A stretch of 64,000 bases of DNA from positions 25,729,501-25,793,500 of the forward strand of contig CM077599.1 of the NCBI GenBank assembly GCA_039654915.1, given 5' to 3'. The notes beneath the pieces are model-generated. The model searched no databases and had not been told where the DNA came from. It saw only the letters and a program-made list of their open reading frames with translations. The stretch comes from Aquilaria yunnanensis. Lineage: Eukaryota > Streptophyta > Magnoliopsida > Malvales > Thymelaeaceae. Numbering within the stretch: the stretch's first letter is position 1; every line of letters begins with the position of its first letter. A program made the translations under genes and the position numbers. Shown here one piece after another: positions 46,666 through 59,112 of the stretch.

Positions 46666-46854
46666 TGTTGGGACCACAGTAGATGATAAACTTTGAATGC
46701 AAGATAATTAGAAAAATTATACCAGAAAATTTACTTGATTCACCCTTAATTTAGGGTTACGTCTATGAGACAAAAGGAAAAAATGAAGAGAAAGGAAAAA
46801 AGAGAAAAGAGAGAGAAAAAGAAGGTAAAAAAGGAATAAGGGGAGGAGTCAACA
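46666..46854 (-). repeat. Copia 5' LTR (189 bp)
   Basis: On minus it runs from TGTTGACTCCTCCCC (46854) to GTGGTCCCAACA (46666), with TG...CA ends. A long pyrimidine tract lies after the start. The adjoining primer site fixes the inner edge. Confidence 0.7.
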
Positions 46855-47107
46855 AGATCAAGGAAGCTGCAAGATTTTCATTAGCATATCTTTCCAATGA
46901 TAGATGGTTAACCTTGCTGATTCTCTTCAGTGATTATGGAGAAAACAAAAGATAGCACGGATATCTCTGAAGTTCCTCATGCAGATAAATCACCTTCTAT
47001 TCCTTACTCATAAATTAGGAACTATTTTTTGTTACCGAAGAAATGTAAGGCTGGCAAACCTGCAGCTAAAACAATATGAGCTTTCCATTTTAAACACTTT
47101 CACAAGT
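46855..47107. other. 3' flank of the PPR gene
   Basis: About 250 bp between the Copia LTR and the PPR stop codon; it must hold the PPR 3' UTR and poly(A) signals. No distinct signal was picked out. Confidence 0.4.
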
Positions 47108-50100
47108 TCACCAATAATCCCCACAAGAACATGAACCGTCGCGGAAGTGGTGAAACCTATTAGAATCCCTTAAGATGATCAACCTTCCAACAATCTTTGA
47201 AATATATTTAATAGCATTGTGACAATCTTCACAAACACGCAAATTTTTCATCACACGAATTGGTCTCCCAGCAGGTATAGACAGAACACCATAAGCAACA
47301 GCAAGCTTTTCACTGTGATACAAGAGCATACGCTCCTTCTCCTCCTCATCCACATCATGCAAAACCAATTTTGTAGAGGAAATATACCCCTCCAGCTTCA
47401 TTTTGAAATCCAACTCTTCTAGGTACCCATATATCAAGTCCCTCGCTGGATGGGTTGAATCCCCTACAGAAAATGTATGAATTTTGTTCTGTGCCTCTAT
47501 CCAACTGCATCCAGGTACTTTTCTCACTCCATTATTCTTCATTTTCAATCTCATCTGGCTCACATCTGCCCACCGACCAGAAGCTGCATATAAGTTTGCA
47601 AGAAGAACGTACATTCCAGCATTTTCAGGTTCCATTTCAAAAATTATCTTGGCAGCCTTTTCAGCTAAGTCCATGTTTCTGTGAACTCTGCTTGCGCCAA
47701 GTAAAGCACCCCATGTTGCAGCATCTGGTTCAAAAGGCATTTTCCTGATTAAACTCTGGGCATCGTCCAGTCTCCCCGCTCTGCCAAGAAGGTCAACCAT
47801 GCAAGTATAGTGCTGCGAATTTGCTGTTATCCCATAATCTTGCTTCATCGACTGGAAGTATTCTGTACCCATCTCCACCAACCCAGCATGACTGCAGGCA
47901 GACAAAACAGCAACCTGGAACACAAACAAAAATTATTGACTGTGGCAGAGAGATTTGTACATACAAGTTTATGGAATTTGACAATATTTGCTTGAAGCAT
48001 CCCTTCTCAACTGTTTAAATTCTCCATAACAAGAACTACTTGCTGCCCAATAACCTTTCTTCAGATTCTGGACATGGCAAACTTGTGGCCACAAAAATGG
48101 AAGAATATGTCCTTAAAACTGAGTTGCTCTTAAACCATTTTACATGGAACAAAATTAAGGGTAAAAATCTATTAAGCTCCCTCTAGAAGACATAGGATAA
48201 CAGTAACAGTGTCAACTGGAAACACACTTTTCTCTTTTGGTATATATTCCATTACTTCTAATTTTATCCTTGTTAACTCTTCATATGTTACATGTATGAC
48301 ATATTAATGTATCATAATTAGACACCAACTGAGCCAATAATGATACAAAAACTAAAACACACAACTAGAAGAAAATAAACTCTTTCTTCATTTTTTGTTG
48401 AGAATGATGACTTTGGGAATGGATCACGCTTTGACCCTGTGCTATAGAAGTTTTCTGTATAATGTTCTGACAATGAACCAAATTATGTGAACTGTGTCAC
48501 TGCAGCTAGTATATCCAACTAAAAATTTTGCGCCATACTTTCTGTGGCTCTTAAAAAACCTTATGTGATCATACCTTTCCATTCAGTTTCTAAGTCTGCA
48601 TCCTGAATACTCGCACATATATTACAAAAAGTTATAGGATTTGGTTAAAAAGATATATAATGCAGATTAATGAACACTCACCATGGTGGTACCATCTGGT
48701 TTGGTCCCTGATGTTTTCATTGACTCAAATATGTTTAGAGCCTCTTTCCCAAACCCATGTCTTGCATAACCCGCAATCATTGTGTTCCATGAGACTACAT
48801 CCTTTTCAGATATTCCCTCAAATGCAGCACAAGCGTCTTCTATGCTTCCACACCTGCAGTACATTAAAAGAAGTGCATTTCCAGCAAAGTTACCAGTCTC
48901 AATTCCTGCCTTGACAAGGCCACCATGCAACTGTTTCCCCAATTCTAAAGCACCAATGTTGGCACAGGTGCTCAATGCGCAGGCAAATGAGGATCTGTTT
49001 AACTTTTCTCCATCTCTCTTCATCTCAACTAGAAGATGCAAAACCTCTTCATAGAAACCGGCTTGAGAATAACCAGCAATCATAGCTGCCCAAGAAATGG
49101 GATCACGCTGAGGTATCCTGTCAAATAAATCTTTAGCAAGAACTATCTCACCATTCTGAGCATATCCGGTGATCATTGTATTCCAGGAAGTAACATTTCT
49201 ATAAGTCATCTCATCAAACAATTCCTTGGCCTTGTCCATTCTGCCATCTTGCACATATCCAGCAATCATTGCATTCCAAGAAACAACATTCTTTTCAGGC
49301 AACTTTTCAAAGAATTCTCTTGCTTCGTCAACCATCCCATTTTGGACATATCCTGATACCATTGCTGTCCAAGTAAACACATCCTTTGTTGGAGACTCAT
49401 CAAACAATCTTCTTGCTTCTTCAATATCTCCATTCTGAGCATAGCATGTAATAACAATGTTCCAAGACACTTCATCCTTCAAAGGCATTCTATCGAATAT
49501 CTGTCTCGCATCAACCAACTTTTTCTTCTTCACAAAACCCCCCATCAAACAATTCCACGAAACCATCTCCCAGTCAGCTTTAGTCTCGAACAATCTACAA
49601 GCCTCGTCCATCCTCCCATTCTGCACATAAGAAGAAAGCAGAGCATTCCATGATATCGCATTTTTATCAGGAATTCTATCAAACACCTTCCTGGCTTCAT
49701 CAACCCACCCATTCTGTGCATACCCTGATAACATTGCATTCCAAGACACAACATCCCTCTCAGGCATTCTTTCAAAAAATTCCCTCGCAGCACTGATTTT
49801 CCCGTTTCTCACAAGCCCGCTGAGCATGACATTCCAGGAAACTAAATCTCTTTCAGGCATTTTTTCGAACAAGTCCCATGCAAGCTCGAATTCATCGTTC
49901 ATTAAGTAACCAGAAACCATGGCGTTGTGAGAGACGGGGCTCCGACGAGGCATGGAGTTGAAAACGCGGAGGGCAGAATCCAAGCGGCCGTGCCGCATGT
50001 GGGTTGAGATGGAAATGTTCCATCCTCTTATGTCCGAGTCTCCGGCGGATGGTGGTGCGTTCTTGGTCCCCTTTTTGTTCGCGAAGGCCTTCTTTAACTG

Positions 50101-50190
50101 ATTTGGGTTCGCTTTTTTTATTTTGTTGATCGGCTGCTCAGGTTGTAGTCGCAGAGTGTGTAATCTCTTCAGATGGTAACTCCCGCGCAT
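47108..50190 (-). CDS. Pentatricopeptide repeat protein, PLS class with E/E+ and DYW domains (At4g02750-like)
   Basis: Two exons, 50190-48682 and 47914-47108, joined as [15 protein letters not shown] with a 767-bp GT-AG intron; the product is 771 residues. I start at ATG 50190 ([16 protein letters not shown]), an Arg/Leu-rich, organelle-type presequence. The frame is open upstream to about 50268 but has no earlier ATG. Repeats of about 31-36 residues run through most of exon 1, with the phrases [40 protein letters not shown] and [20 protein letters not shown]. Then come [27 protein letters not shown], the E/E+ region ([37 protein letters not shown]) and a DYW cytidine-deaminase domain. That domain has [18 protein letters not shown] and the C-terminal DYW. 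Family members bind organelle RNA and many edit C to U; the target here is unknown. I see no lesion. The gene resembles Arabidopsis At4g02750. Confidence 0.95.
47915..48681 (-). other. Intron of the PPR gene
   Basis: Donor ATG/GTGAGTGTT (48681) and acceptor GTGTTCCAG/GTTGCTG (47915) on minus, phase 0. It falls inside a PPR motif between TTM and [11 protein letters not shown]. No transposon was recognised in it. Confidence 0.9.
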
Positions 50191-52060
50191 TGCTTTCTGC
50201 CCAGCTCGATTCTGCACGTAAGAACTAGGAACAAGGTTAAAGCCGGACAAGTGGGATGAGCAAGTCAAACATCAAGCAGTACGATATATTTATATTCCAA
50301 CATTGCCTTTTATTGCTGTAAGCCGAGTTTGGATACATCAAATTCTACTTCAAAGTACAAATTACGTGAAATATATATGTAAATTATATCACATAATTTA
50401 TACTAATATATTTAATTATATGTGCAAGTTTAACCATTCATCCCAAAATATGCATAAACGCACATGTGTGAATGTGTCAAAATGTGTTTTTTGCTAAACT
50501 TAGATATATGTGTAAATTATATGAATACTATGTACAAACACTGTATCGATAAAGTGAAAAATATAATTGAAAAATTAGTGAGATACATATACAAATCTTA
50601 GGAGACCTTTTCATAAATGAAATCTTAAAGTTTATTGCTGATATAATTAATTATATGCATAACTTCAATCCTTTAAATATTTCATATACATTATTTTATA
50701 ACTTATTCCAATATATTTTATATGCATATAATCTTCGCCCTACCTTTTATGCTGTTTTATATGCATACAATATGCAAGTGATCCTTTATCCTACTTTTTA
50801 ACTAATAACTTTTGACCCTCCGACTTTAAGCTAGTTTAACTCACCCCTTCAACTTCGTAACTTGAAAGACTAACCCCATGCATGTGGCAGTCAAGTGACT
50901 AGTTTTTGACTTCTTGTCATTAAAATTTCATATTTTTTATTCTTGGATGACTTAAAGGAAAACAGAAATAATAAAAAAGGCCTGAAAGTTAATTTATCCT
51001 TTGAATCATCAATTCTACTTAAAGTGTACTCATTTTCATGTGAACAAAGCAACGTGAGTTGGGTAAAGAAGGAGACAACACTGTTATAGTTGTATCTACA
51101 GTTCACAAAGGTGGAAGCTGTTGTTCATACGATTTCTCAGCTTCCTCTTTAGCTCTGATATTTGATGACTTGCTAATTAGCTTCCTAAAATGGCGACTTC
51201 ATGATTATCATTAAGTCCTATTGCATTCCTCTGTTGGATGATGATAAGTTGAAGACCATCCATTTTCAAGCTCACTTCAACATATAGAACATGTTTATAA
51301 GAAATGTACCATTAGCTAGTTTACTAATCATCATCTAATAACACGCTCACCATTCTCAATGTTTTTTATTTTTGCCTTTGGTGATTTAACAAAAATAAGG
51401 GCCAATTCGTTTTAGTTTAATGCAATTAATGGGATCCGATTAATAACGAGTCAAGTCGGGTTTGTTTGTGGGTCTGGTTAACTTATTGAAATTGGCCACA
51501 GTTTTTAGACGTAATTACAAAACATGACATCCTAAGTCTCTTCACCGACACCCGCACAACACCATTCGCTGCCGAACATGAAGATGGCATTGAAAATGCT
51601 TGAGACGTCTCTCATTCAAACCCTAACCAAACCAAGTCGTAACCTTCTGCCACTTCTCCACTATCGTAACACAAGGATGAGTCTAGTATCTCATTGAAGG
51701 GCATCAAAATCACTTCACCGCTATGGCAAAAGGATGAGGTTGGTACCTCTCTAGTGGATTTTAGGGTTCCTGATGCTATGCTCCCTTTCAACCATTCCCG
51801 ATATTGCAACCCCATTTTCACAGCCACTGCTATGGCTAGGTATCGAAGAATGCCGTTGAGGATGCTTGCTCGAAGGTCACTGGCATCATACTCTACCTCA
51901 GATCCACCAGTCAATTTGCTTCTTACCCCAACAATAGGGACCAATAGACAAAAGATAGGCTAGGTTAGCTTACAGGTGGTGGATTCGCCAAAAATTAATT
52001 GGATTTGATGTTGATGATTACTGGTGGAGTGCAAAACAAATAGGGGCGGAGGAGAGTGAG
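50191..52060. other. PPR upstream region and unassigned DNA
   Basis: The PPR promoter should lie just above 50190; a TATA-like ATATAAATATATCG is seen on minus near 50295. The rest is AT-rich. Frames at 51612-51963 overlap on both strands and show no domain. Confidence 0.4.
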
Positions 52061-53500
52061 AAGGGTGAAAAGTGTTGTTGATTTTTAATCCCTAACCCGC
52101 AAGTGCATGGTGAACTTGTAAATAGGGTGAATGAGTATCGTTCCCACGAAGATTGATTAATTCACTTGCCAAGTACCACTACTTTAAGACTACTTTAGCT
52201 AAACCAACAATGTCAAATAAAAGGCTAAACAAGAAAATTAATGAGTCTAAGTTAAGCTAGCCTAATTGGAATGCCACTAAACTAAGATGCTAGGAATGCA
52301 ATGAAAATGTGGGATTTTTGACAAATTACTAAAGTACACTTCCTATAGGTTTACTACTTATTTCAATTAAGTGGTGAATTTAAGTTAGTGAGTTAGTTTC
52401 CAATGCATGTTGGTAAAGTTGTTCAATTGAATTCTTACTTTTCCAAGTGAAAGAATTAATCTCTATAATCTAAACTTAATAAGGATTTTAATCCGATTAC
52501 AAGTTTAAAAAGAGGCATTAGAGCTCAATTTACCTTCACCTAATGACTTTGACTAATTTTCCAACAAGCCCATACCCAGTAAATTCTTCTCCTAGGTCCA
52601 ATAGCTTCTAATCTTTTCCAAGAGTTTAGAAGTAATTCATAGTGCAACTAATTGTGGCCATCAACTAGCTAACACAATAATAAGCTCAAGAGAAGAATAA
52701 ACATACATTTAGTAGAAAACCAACATCACATAATTATGAATTCACTCAACATAATCAATCCAAGTAGCTGCATCCATAGAAAGTGCTAAAGAAGACTACT
52801 CCATAACTAAATAAAACATAATCATGAAAATAAACATTATATCATCCATGAGAATTACAAGGAAGATGAAAGATTAAACCCAAGATGACTAGAAAAACTT
52901 GTCTTCAAGGTCTTCAAGCAAGCCCCCTTGAGCACTCCAAGCAATCTCCAAGCTAGCTCTAATGGTGACCAAGAAAAACCAAGAAAAGCCAAGAATACTA
53001 CTATGGTGGATATGGAAAAACTAGTTCTAGGATGAGAAAATGAAGATGAAGCTCCTTTCTTTTGCTAGGTTCTAGGTTCTTCTACCCCTTGGAGGTGTCT
53101 CTTTCACTCACCAAACTATTTGGATAGAAATTCTTAGCCAATAACAAGCTTGAGTTCAAATTTGAGATAGGGGACCACTTTTTCGGATGCCTGGTGCCTA
53201 AGCCCCATGAAGGGGTTGCTCTGGCGCCTAGGCCTCTAGGCTTGAGGATGCTCTGGCACCTAGGCCCCAGGAGGGGGTGCTTGGGCACCTAGGCCTCCAA
53301 GCTCGCAGGTGCTTGGGGCCTACGCCTCGTTGGCACTCAGGCCTCTAGGGTGCATTTTTCAGGCAGCAGGCTTTTGAACTGTGGCGCCTAGGTCTCACTC
53401 CTGGGGCCTAGGTCTCACAGTTATAAATTTCCTTGACTTTTGTATGCCTGTTTTTTGATCCACTCGTCCCGGTGCCATTCCAATGCTACGATCCACTTCT
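52061..53500. mobile_element. LTR-retroelement noncoding remnant
   Basis: CCCGCAAGTGCATGGTGAAC, followed by GAGTATCGTTCCCACGAAGA (52098-52150), is of a kind common in the noncoding part of plant Ty3/gypsy elements. 53180-53410 is rich in GCGCCTAGGC/GGCCTAGG words, as at 41270-41390. No coding region and no boundaries were found. Confidence 0.4.
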
Positions 53501-54560
53501 CCAACTTATAAAATGAATGATCAAAGCAAGAATCGGCCAAAAATATTGAGTGGTAAGGTAGAAATTTGTGGTCAAAGTTGACAAAAAATCAACATGTTTG
53601 ACCACAAAATTAACATTTATCAAAGAGCAATGACATTATCTCATAAATTAGCTCAACTTTAACTTCTTTTTTATTTTAATATTTTGACCGGCATATGCCT
53701 AGTCAAATAATGGGCTGAATTAATTTGAAACAGACAAAATGAACTAGCCCTAAAGTTGTCTGAAGTATTATGTAATTGTTTCACTAACAAATTATATTAT
53801 AAGACTTGATTTTCTTTTCCTTTCAAATTCTTATGGATTACATGAATATTCCAATTACAAGTACATAGAGAATAGAGGACCAAGCCTTGTTTCTAAAGCA
53901 TGACCAAATAAAAAAGAAAAAAGTTAAACCGTAAGAAGGGGAAGATCGACAAATGATAAGATAAACTCTCAATGAACTTAAGGCTATGTTTTCTGCCTCA
54001 TCCTTTGGCTTCTACAAACTTTTTATTATTTATGTAGGTAAATACAATTTAGTTCATTCATTTTTCATTTTTCTTGCGTTCCATCCTTGTCATAAATAAC
54101 CAAAATCAATCAATTCTATAATGAAAACCTCACTTCCATCTGTTGGAGGGGGTAAAATGTCTTATCTTTGAAGTTTGAGGAGTGAGTCAAATAGAGTTAA
54201 AATTCAGGGGGTTATGTGTCTAAGTCACCAAAGTTTGCGAGGGAAAAGGGTTTTTTTATGCATATTTACTATGTGTGTGTGTGTGCGCGCACGTGCGCGC
54301 CTACGCGTGTGCGTAAATCAGATAATAAATATAACTAAGGTCAACATACAAAGAAATAAAGATATGTACAAATCATATAAGATATATCTACAAATAAGAT
54401 CACATAAATTTTGCCAATATATCTATTTTCTGATTCCTTTATTAGTATTTTCTCTTTCTTTTATTGGGCAAGTGACATTTTGAAAAAATATACATAAATA
54501 TGAACAAACACATTTACACATACGTACAAACATATAATTTTATATGTATAAGTAAACAAA
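53501..54560. other. Intergenic with TG/CG microsatellite
   Basis: No gene. A run of TG then CG/TG dinucleotides lies at 54271-54315 (GTGTGTGTGTGTGCGCGCAC and on); the frame 54175-54483 across it is not credible. Confidence 0.5.
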
Positions 54561-54921
54561 CACTACTAAAATAAGTCAATTTACCAACGGTCTTTACCAA
54601 CAGTACATTGGTAATTTTGAAATTACTAATGTGTAACCGTTGATAAGCAGACGTTGGTAATCAATGTGTTGGTAATTTTTTTACCAACGGCTAAATGAGG
54701 AGCCATTGGTAATTTCTAACTTTCAGCTGTTGGTAAAACAATAATTGGTAATTACTAATAGTTTAAGATTTAACATTTTTTTGCAACAGTTAAACCTTTA
54801 CCAATGATAAAAGCCATTGGAAACTACCAATGTATTCGACCATTGGTGATTTACCAACAAAATGGTCTTGACTATTGGTAAAGTTCGCTGTATTTTAAAA
54901 AAATAAAACAGGTTCCTAACT

Positions 54922-55741
54922 GAGTAAATTTCATGAGTGGCCCCGGAACCTTTAGTCTTTATTTCTTTTTAGTCCCTAACCTATTGAATGTTCTATTTTA
55001 GTTCAAACCTATTAAAATGTTTCATTTTAGCTCTAAATCTATTCAAAAAGTTTCATTTTGGTTCCAATTTGATGAAATTTGTTAACTTAAAGTATTTATT
55101 TGATAACAATTTTTTAGATCATAATTTAAACTACCCGGTAACTGTCTCACAATAAATTTAATCTGTATAATAATTTTTTATACTCCCTCCATCCCAAAAG
55201 TTTTGATACATTTGACTTTTTGTTGTATTTTGACTTAATTTTATTCATATTATTATTTGTTAGAAAAAAATTAAAAAAATATATTTAGAAACTACATATC
55301 TTGAATTATCATTCATATATAAATATTATTTATTTATATATTAGAATGTTGAAAATAAAAAATCCTAAATTAATTATCAAAAACAAATGGAGCAAAACTT
55401 TTGGGACGGAGGGAGTAGTTAATAAAAAATTAAAATCACTTTTTTTCTGTCTGTAAATTGAACTTATTTCATTCAAAAATTAAAAACTATTAATTTAAAT
55501 TGGCTATTTACTGTCCAAAAATATTAAACTATTTAAATTTACTAAAATATAGTTATCAAATATTTAAATTACAATTTTAAAAGTCTCTATCAAAAATTAT
55601 TTAGAGTTAATGAATTTCATCCGGTGAGGGACCAAAATGAAATAATTTTAATAAATTTAGGACTAAAACAGAACATTTAATAGTTTAGGGACTAGAAGGA
55701 AACAATTACTAAAGATTAGGGACCATTTATGTAATTTACTC
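54922..55741. mobile_element. Mutator-like MITE with long inverted arms, copy 3, carrying a Stowaway
   Basis: 820 bp. The left end GAGTAAATTTCATGAGTGG and, on the complement, the right end GAGTAAATTACATAAATGG are inverted. The flanks GTTCCTAACT (54912-54921) and ATTCCCAACT (55742-55751) match at eight of ten. Subtracting the Stowaway and its TA (235 bp) leaves 585 bp, against 587 and 582 for the other two copies. It sits in a CACTA element. Confidence 0.9.
55183..55415. mobile_element. Stowaway MITE
   Basis: 233 bp, termini CTCCCTCCATCCCAAAAGTT and, on the complement, CTCCCTCCGTCCCAAAAGTT, differing at one base in 20. TA lies on both sides (55181-55182, 55416-55417). Its near-perfect ends suggest a younger insertion than the other two Stowaways in the window. 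Confidence 0.95.
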
Positions 55742-55800
55742 ATTCCCAACTTAAAGCCGTTGGAAACTGCTTCTTTGAAAAAAAATGGAAATTTTATATA

Positions 55801-57680
55801 AAAAATTAAAATAATTTCTTAACAATTATAGATATTAGTTTGGGGTTTAGTTGTTAATAAAGCCTTTATACTTACAAAAACAAAATATAGAAATACACAA
55901 AACAAAACCTAAATAATTATAGAAACAAATTCACCAATTGAAATTGAACTATAAAAAGAAAAATAATTTTTTAAAAAAATGGCCTATTTCTTTTATTTAC
56001 CGGGCCCATTTCTTTAACCCATATCTTTTATTTACCCAGCCCATTTCTCGGTAGTTAGTTTTTCATCTCCTTTAAAGCCTTTGCTCAACTTAGATCTTAA
56101 ATGACAAATCAACTACATATACCTAAAGATAAACAAAATAATGTACGAAGAACATTAACAAAAGCAATGTTTGTAAAAATATTTTATTGAAAACATTGAC
56201 AGTGAAATGCAAAGAAATGAAACAATTAGGAAAAAAAAGAATCTTGTAAAATTTTTTCATAAATTGCATACAAAAATATTTTTAAATTCAAGGTATCAAT
56301 ATATGATTTGATGAATGGATAGCTATTTATTGGACACAGACAAAAAAACAAAAACATAAACCCCTAGTATTTTTATATCTAGGTTTCTTCTTTTTTTTTA
56401 TTTTATTGCAAATAAAATAGTGTTTCACCGAAAGTAGTATTTTTTGTTGCATAAAGTACATGAATTGATGCATTTTTTTTATTGCGAAATATACTAGCTA
56501 TAGATTACATGGGTCATGCACTCTATGTAAAGGGAAATTTTGTTTACGAAAAGTGGTATTATTTAATTAAAAAAATAATATATTTTGTATTAAAAATATA
56601 TTAAAAATAAAGCACCCAGTTTTTTTATGGATATAAACTAATAAAAAATTAAAAAGATTAAGATGAATTTCTTTTACTATGAAATAAAGTAAACATCAAC
56701 TTAAGTGACTAAATTATACGTATCAGATATCTAAAAAGAAAATTGAACAACTAAATGAGTCCAATGGCCAACAATGCAATTCAGCCCATGGAAGGATAAC
56801 CAATGTGGCGCAAAATGGACCAAGTTGCCATATTTTCATAAGTTTGAGGGCTTCTATTAACTGAGTCCAAGTTTAGGGACTAACTTGTCTATTTCATGTA
56901 AGTTGGGGGCGCACTTTTGGGCTTTGGCCTATAATTTAGTAAAAGCGGATGAGATTGAAATGGATTATTGAAAAATCTTGTCTATCAAAAATAATTTGAA
57001 CCCCTGAATTTTAACAGGATCCCCTTGTCCACCATCCTTAAACGTTGGTGTCTCAAGACTCAAGCTCATAGTTGAACTCCAATTAGAGCTATTTAAAATA
57101 TGAACTTTTTCAGCTTTGTAGTTATAAACGAAGGATTTTTGCTTTTCTCTACAATTTACTTTTTAGAGAAAATGCGTGCCTTTTATTTGATACCTCGCTT
57201 TTTATATACGTACATAAATGTATAATGAGTTCTTTCAAAATATATATAGACACACACAAATGTATAATGAGTTTTGGTCCGTGGATTAGGGGAGACTGAA
57301 AGTTAAATAAAGGCAATCGGTTTTGGCAGCAACTACATATTAAAAATTCTTAAACTCAAACTTCTAAAGTTAACTCTTTACTTTTTTATTAAAAATTAAT
57401 CCATTTTTCAGTTTTACTGTTTTTCTTTTTTATAAAAAATCACTATCATTTAAAAGCTAATATTTTATCTAGTTAAAGATCACTTGAATAAGTTTTTTTA
57501 GACACTGGTTAGTTTTTATGAGTTTTTTTGTATCCAACTAAATAAAAGAAGAATTAATAGAAAACACCTATCTTTTTCTAAAAATAAAAATAAAAATTTT
57601 ACGAATTTTTAAGTAAAAAATTTCAATTATTATATAATTTGTATCAAAATACTCACTGATAGCTATTTCTCTTAAAAAAA
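55801..57680. other. Intergenic, no gene seen
   Basis: AT-rich DNA. A short direct repeat of ATATCTTTTATTTACC/CCCATTTCT words lies at 55985-56050. No credible ORF or element ends. Confidence 0.4.
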
Positions 57681-57753
57681 ATCACTGTCAAACAATATAT
57701 GATTAGGTATTATTGGTGTAGTCTGTGTTGGGTGAAGGAGACAAACAATCAGC

Positions 57754-58032
57754 TTAAAGAAGGAGAGTATAATAAACAATTTTGTCCATGAATAAATAAT
57801 GTAAAATGTGTCCCCAACTGTAGAACAAAACCCCATGAATGGGCGGAGAAGGTTCCAAATTGGGATGCCAATTGCCAATTGCCAATTGCCAATTGCCAAG
57901 CAAGTTGAATGAGTAAGCTCTAGCAAATTGCGGTCGCACGTCCCTACCAGTACTTGCACTAGCCGCTTTTATTGGGGTTAGGCGCTCACCCAAAGCAGCA
58001 GTAGCCTCCATTTTCCACTTGAGCTGGCTCAA
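57754..58032 (-). pseudogene. Short ORF, unknown; possible gene fragment with an N-terminal presequence
   Basis: On minus MSQLKWKMEATAALGERLTP, then IKAASASTGRDVRPQFARAY, is Ala/Ser/Arg-rich like the first exon of a plastid-targeted protein. The 7-bp array at 57866-57900 then distorts the frame into GNWQLAIGNW. I recognise no family and see no further exons. It could be a captured or broken fragment; it may also be chance. Confidence 0.2.
57866..57900. repeat. TGCCAAT heptamer tandem repeat, five units
   Basis: Four exact copies of TGCCAAT and a fifth unit, TGCCAAG, run head to tail. Confidence 0.95.
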
Positions 58033-59112
58033 ACCCCTCCTACACTCAAATGGACTATAACTTCAAATCTGTCTCTGTACCAGAAAAAAATATCTTCAAA
58101 TCACAAATCTATTTGGCTGTTACTCATAACTACAATACAAGGTTGTTAAAATTGAAATTTTATATGAAATTATTTTTTTTATTTTTTTTAATCACTGTTA
58201 TATAATTGGATCAGAATCATAATTGTAATAGATTATAATCACATAATCTAATTGAATCATTTTTTTTAATTTTAAATTATAAAATCATAAGATTCTAATA
58301 TTCAAATCAGAATTTTGATAACCTCACATAAACATCAATCATATTAAGGACTCCCTCCGACTCATTTTAGGTGGCTGATTTAATTTTTACACAATTTTAC
58401 AAAATGACTCTTATAAATTATATCTTTATAATCTGTTATGTCTCAGGATAAATTACAGTTATTAGATCTCTGTGATTTACAATAGGCTTCACGTATCCAA
58501 TAACCGCATATCACTCACAATATAACAAATTTTGATATTGTTATTTTTGGTTTGTTTCTTTTCATATAAGATAAATATTGTTCCAGGCTCCAGCTGATTT
58601 TTTTTTCTTTTTGTTGCTTCTTTGCCGTTTCTTTTTATTTTCTTTGTCTTGTAATGAAAACGTGCATTCCCTTGCCAATGTGCACAAAGTATACAGAGAA
58701 GAAGAAAAACTGGAGAAAAAACTTTTTAAAGAGAGAAAAATACTCTGTCCTTTTCGGCTATTATCCGACGTTAAAGCAGAGCCTCGTTTGTGAACGACTT
58801 AAAAAATTAGTTTGAGGTTAGAATAAATTGGCTCTATGAAAATACAATAATTTTTTGTGATTAATATTAGATTTTTAGATAATTTATTAATAGTAGAGAT
58901 AAAATCATCAAAACTAAAAGCTATCCTTTAAGAGCTTTGTTTTTTCTTTTTTCAAAATTTTAACAGTAATTGCTAAGGCTAATATCAAATAGGGCATTAT
59001 TAACGATTGAGACAGCATTTTTAAAATTTAACGCTAAAAATTTAGATAGCTTTTTTTTAATTTCTAATGGTAAACATTGAGGTTATTCCAAACAAAGTCC
59101 ATATATACTTTT
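58033..59112. other. Intergenic, no gene seen
   Basis: AT-rich. The frame at 58578-58793 is low-complexity at the start and has no recognisable domain. Confidence 0.4.

Larger units (their letters stand above)
42400..46854 (-). mobile_element. Degenerate Ty1/copia retrotransposon
   Basis: Minus-strand order is 5' LTR (46854-46666), primer binding site, gag with zinc knuckle, integrase, reverse transcriptase, RNase H, purine-rich tract and remains of a 3' LTR. Gag-integrase-RT-RNaseH is the Copia order. Stops and frameshifts are scattered throughout, so it is inactive. The 3' LTR begins near 42575 (TATTGACTTCCCCTTCC against TGTTGACTCCTCCCC at the 5' LTR) but diverges after the T-rich part. 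Confidence 0.85.
54561..55800. mobile_element. CACTA-like left end with nested insertions
   Basis: CACTACTAAAATAAGTCAAT at 54561 is a CACTA terminus. It is followed by many TTACCAACGG/ACCATTGGTAA words in both orientations up to 54900, the subterminal repeats of such elements. The pattern resumes after the Mutator-like MITE (AAGCCGTTGGAAACTGC at 55753). The right end is not visible, so it is truncated or diverged. Confidence 0.6.

Noticed and set aside
47219..49475. Many plus and minus frames across the PPR gene
   Set aside because: Shadows of the PPR-DYW coding sequence.
51612..51963. Overlapping frames on both strands (110 and 89 codons)
   Set aside because: No domain, no leader or splice support, and each is the complement of the other.
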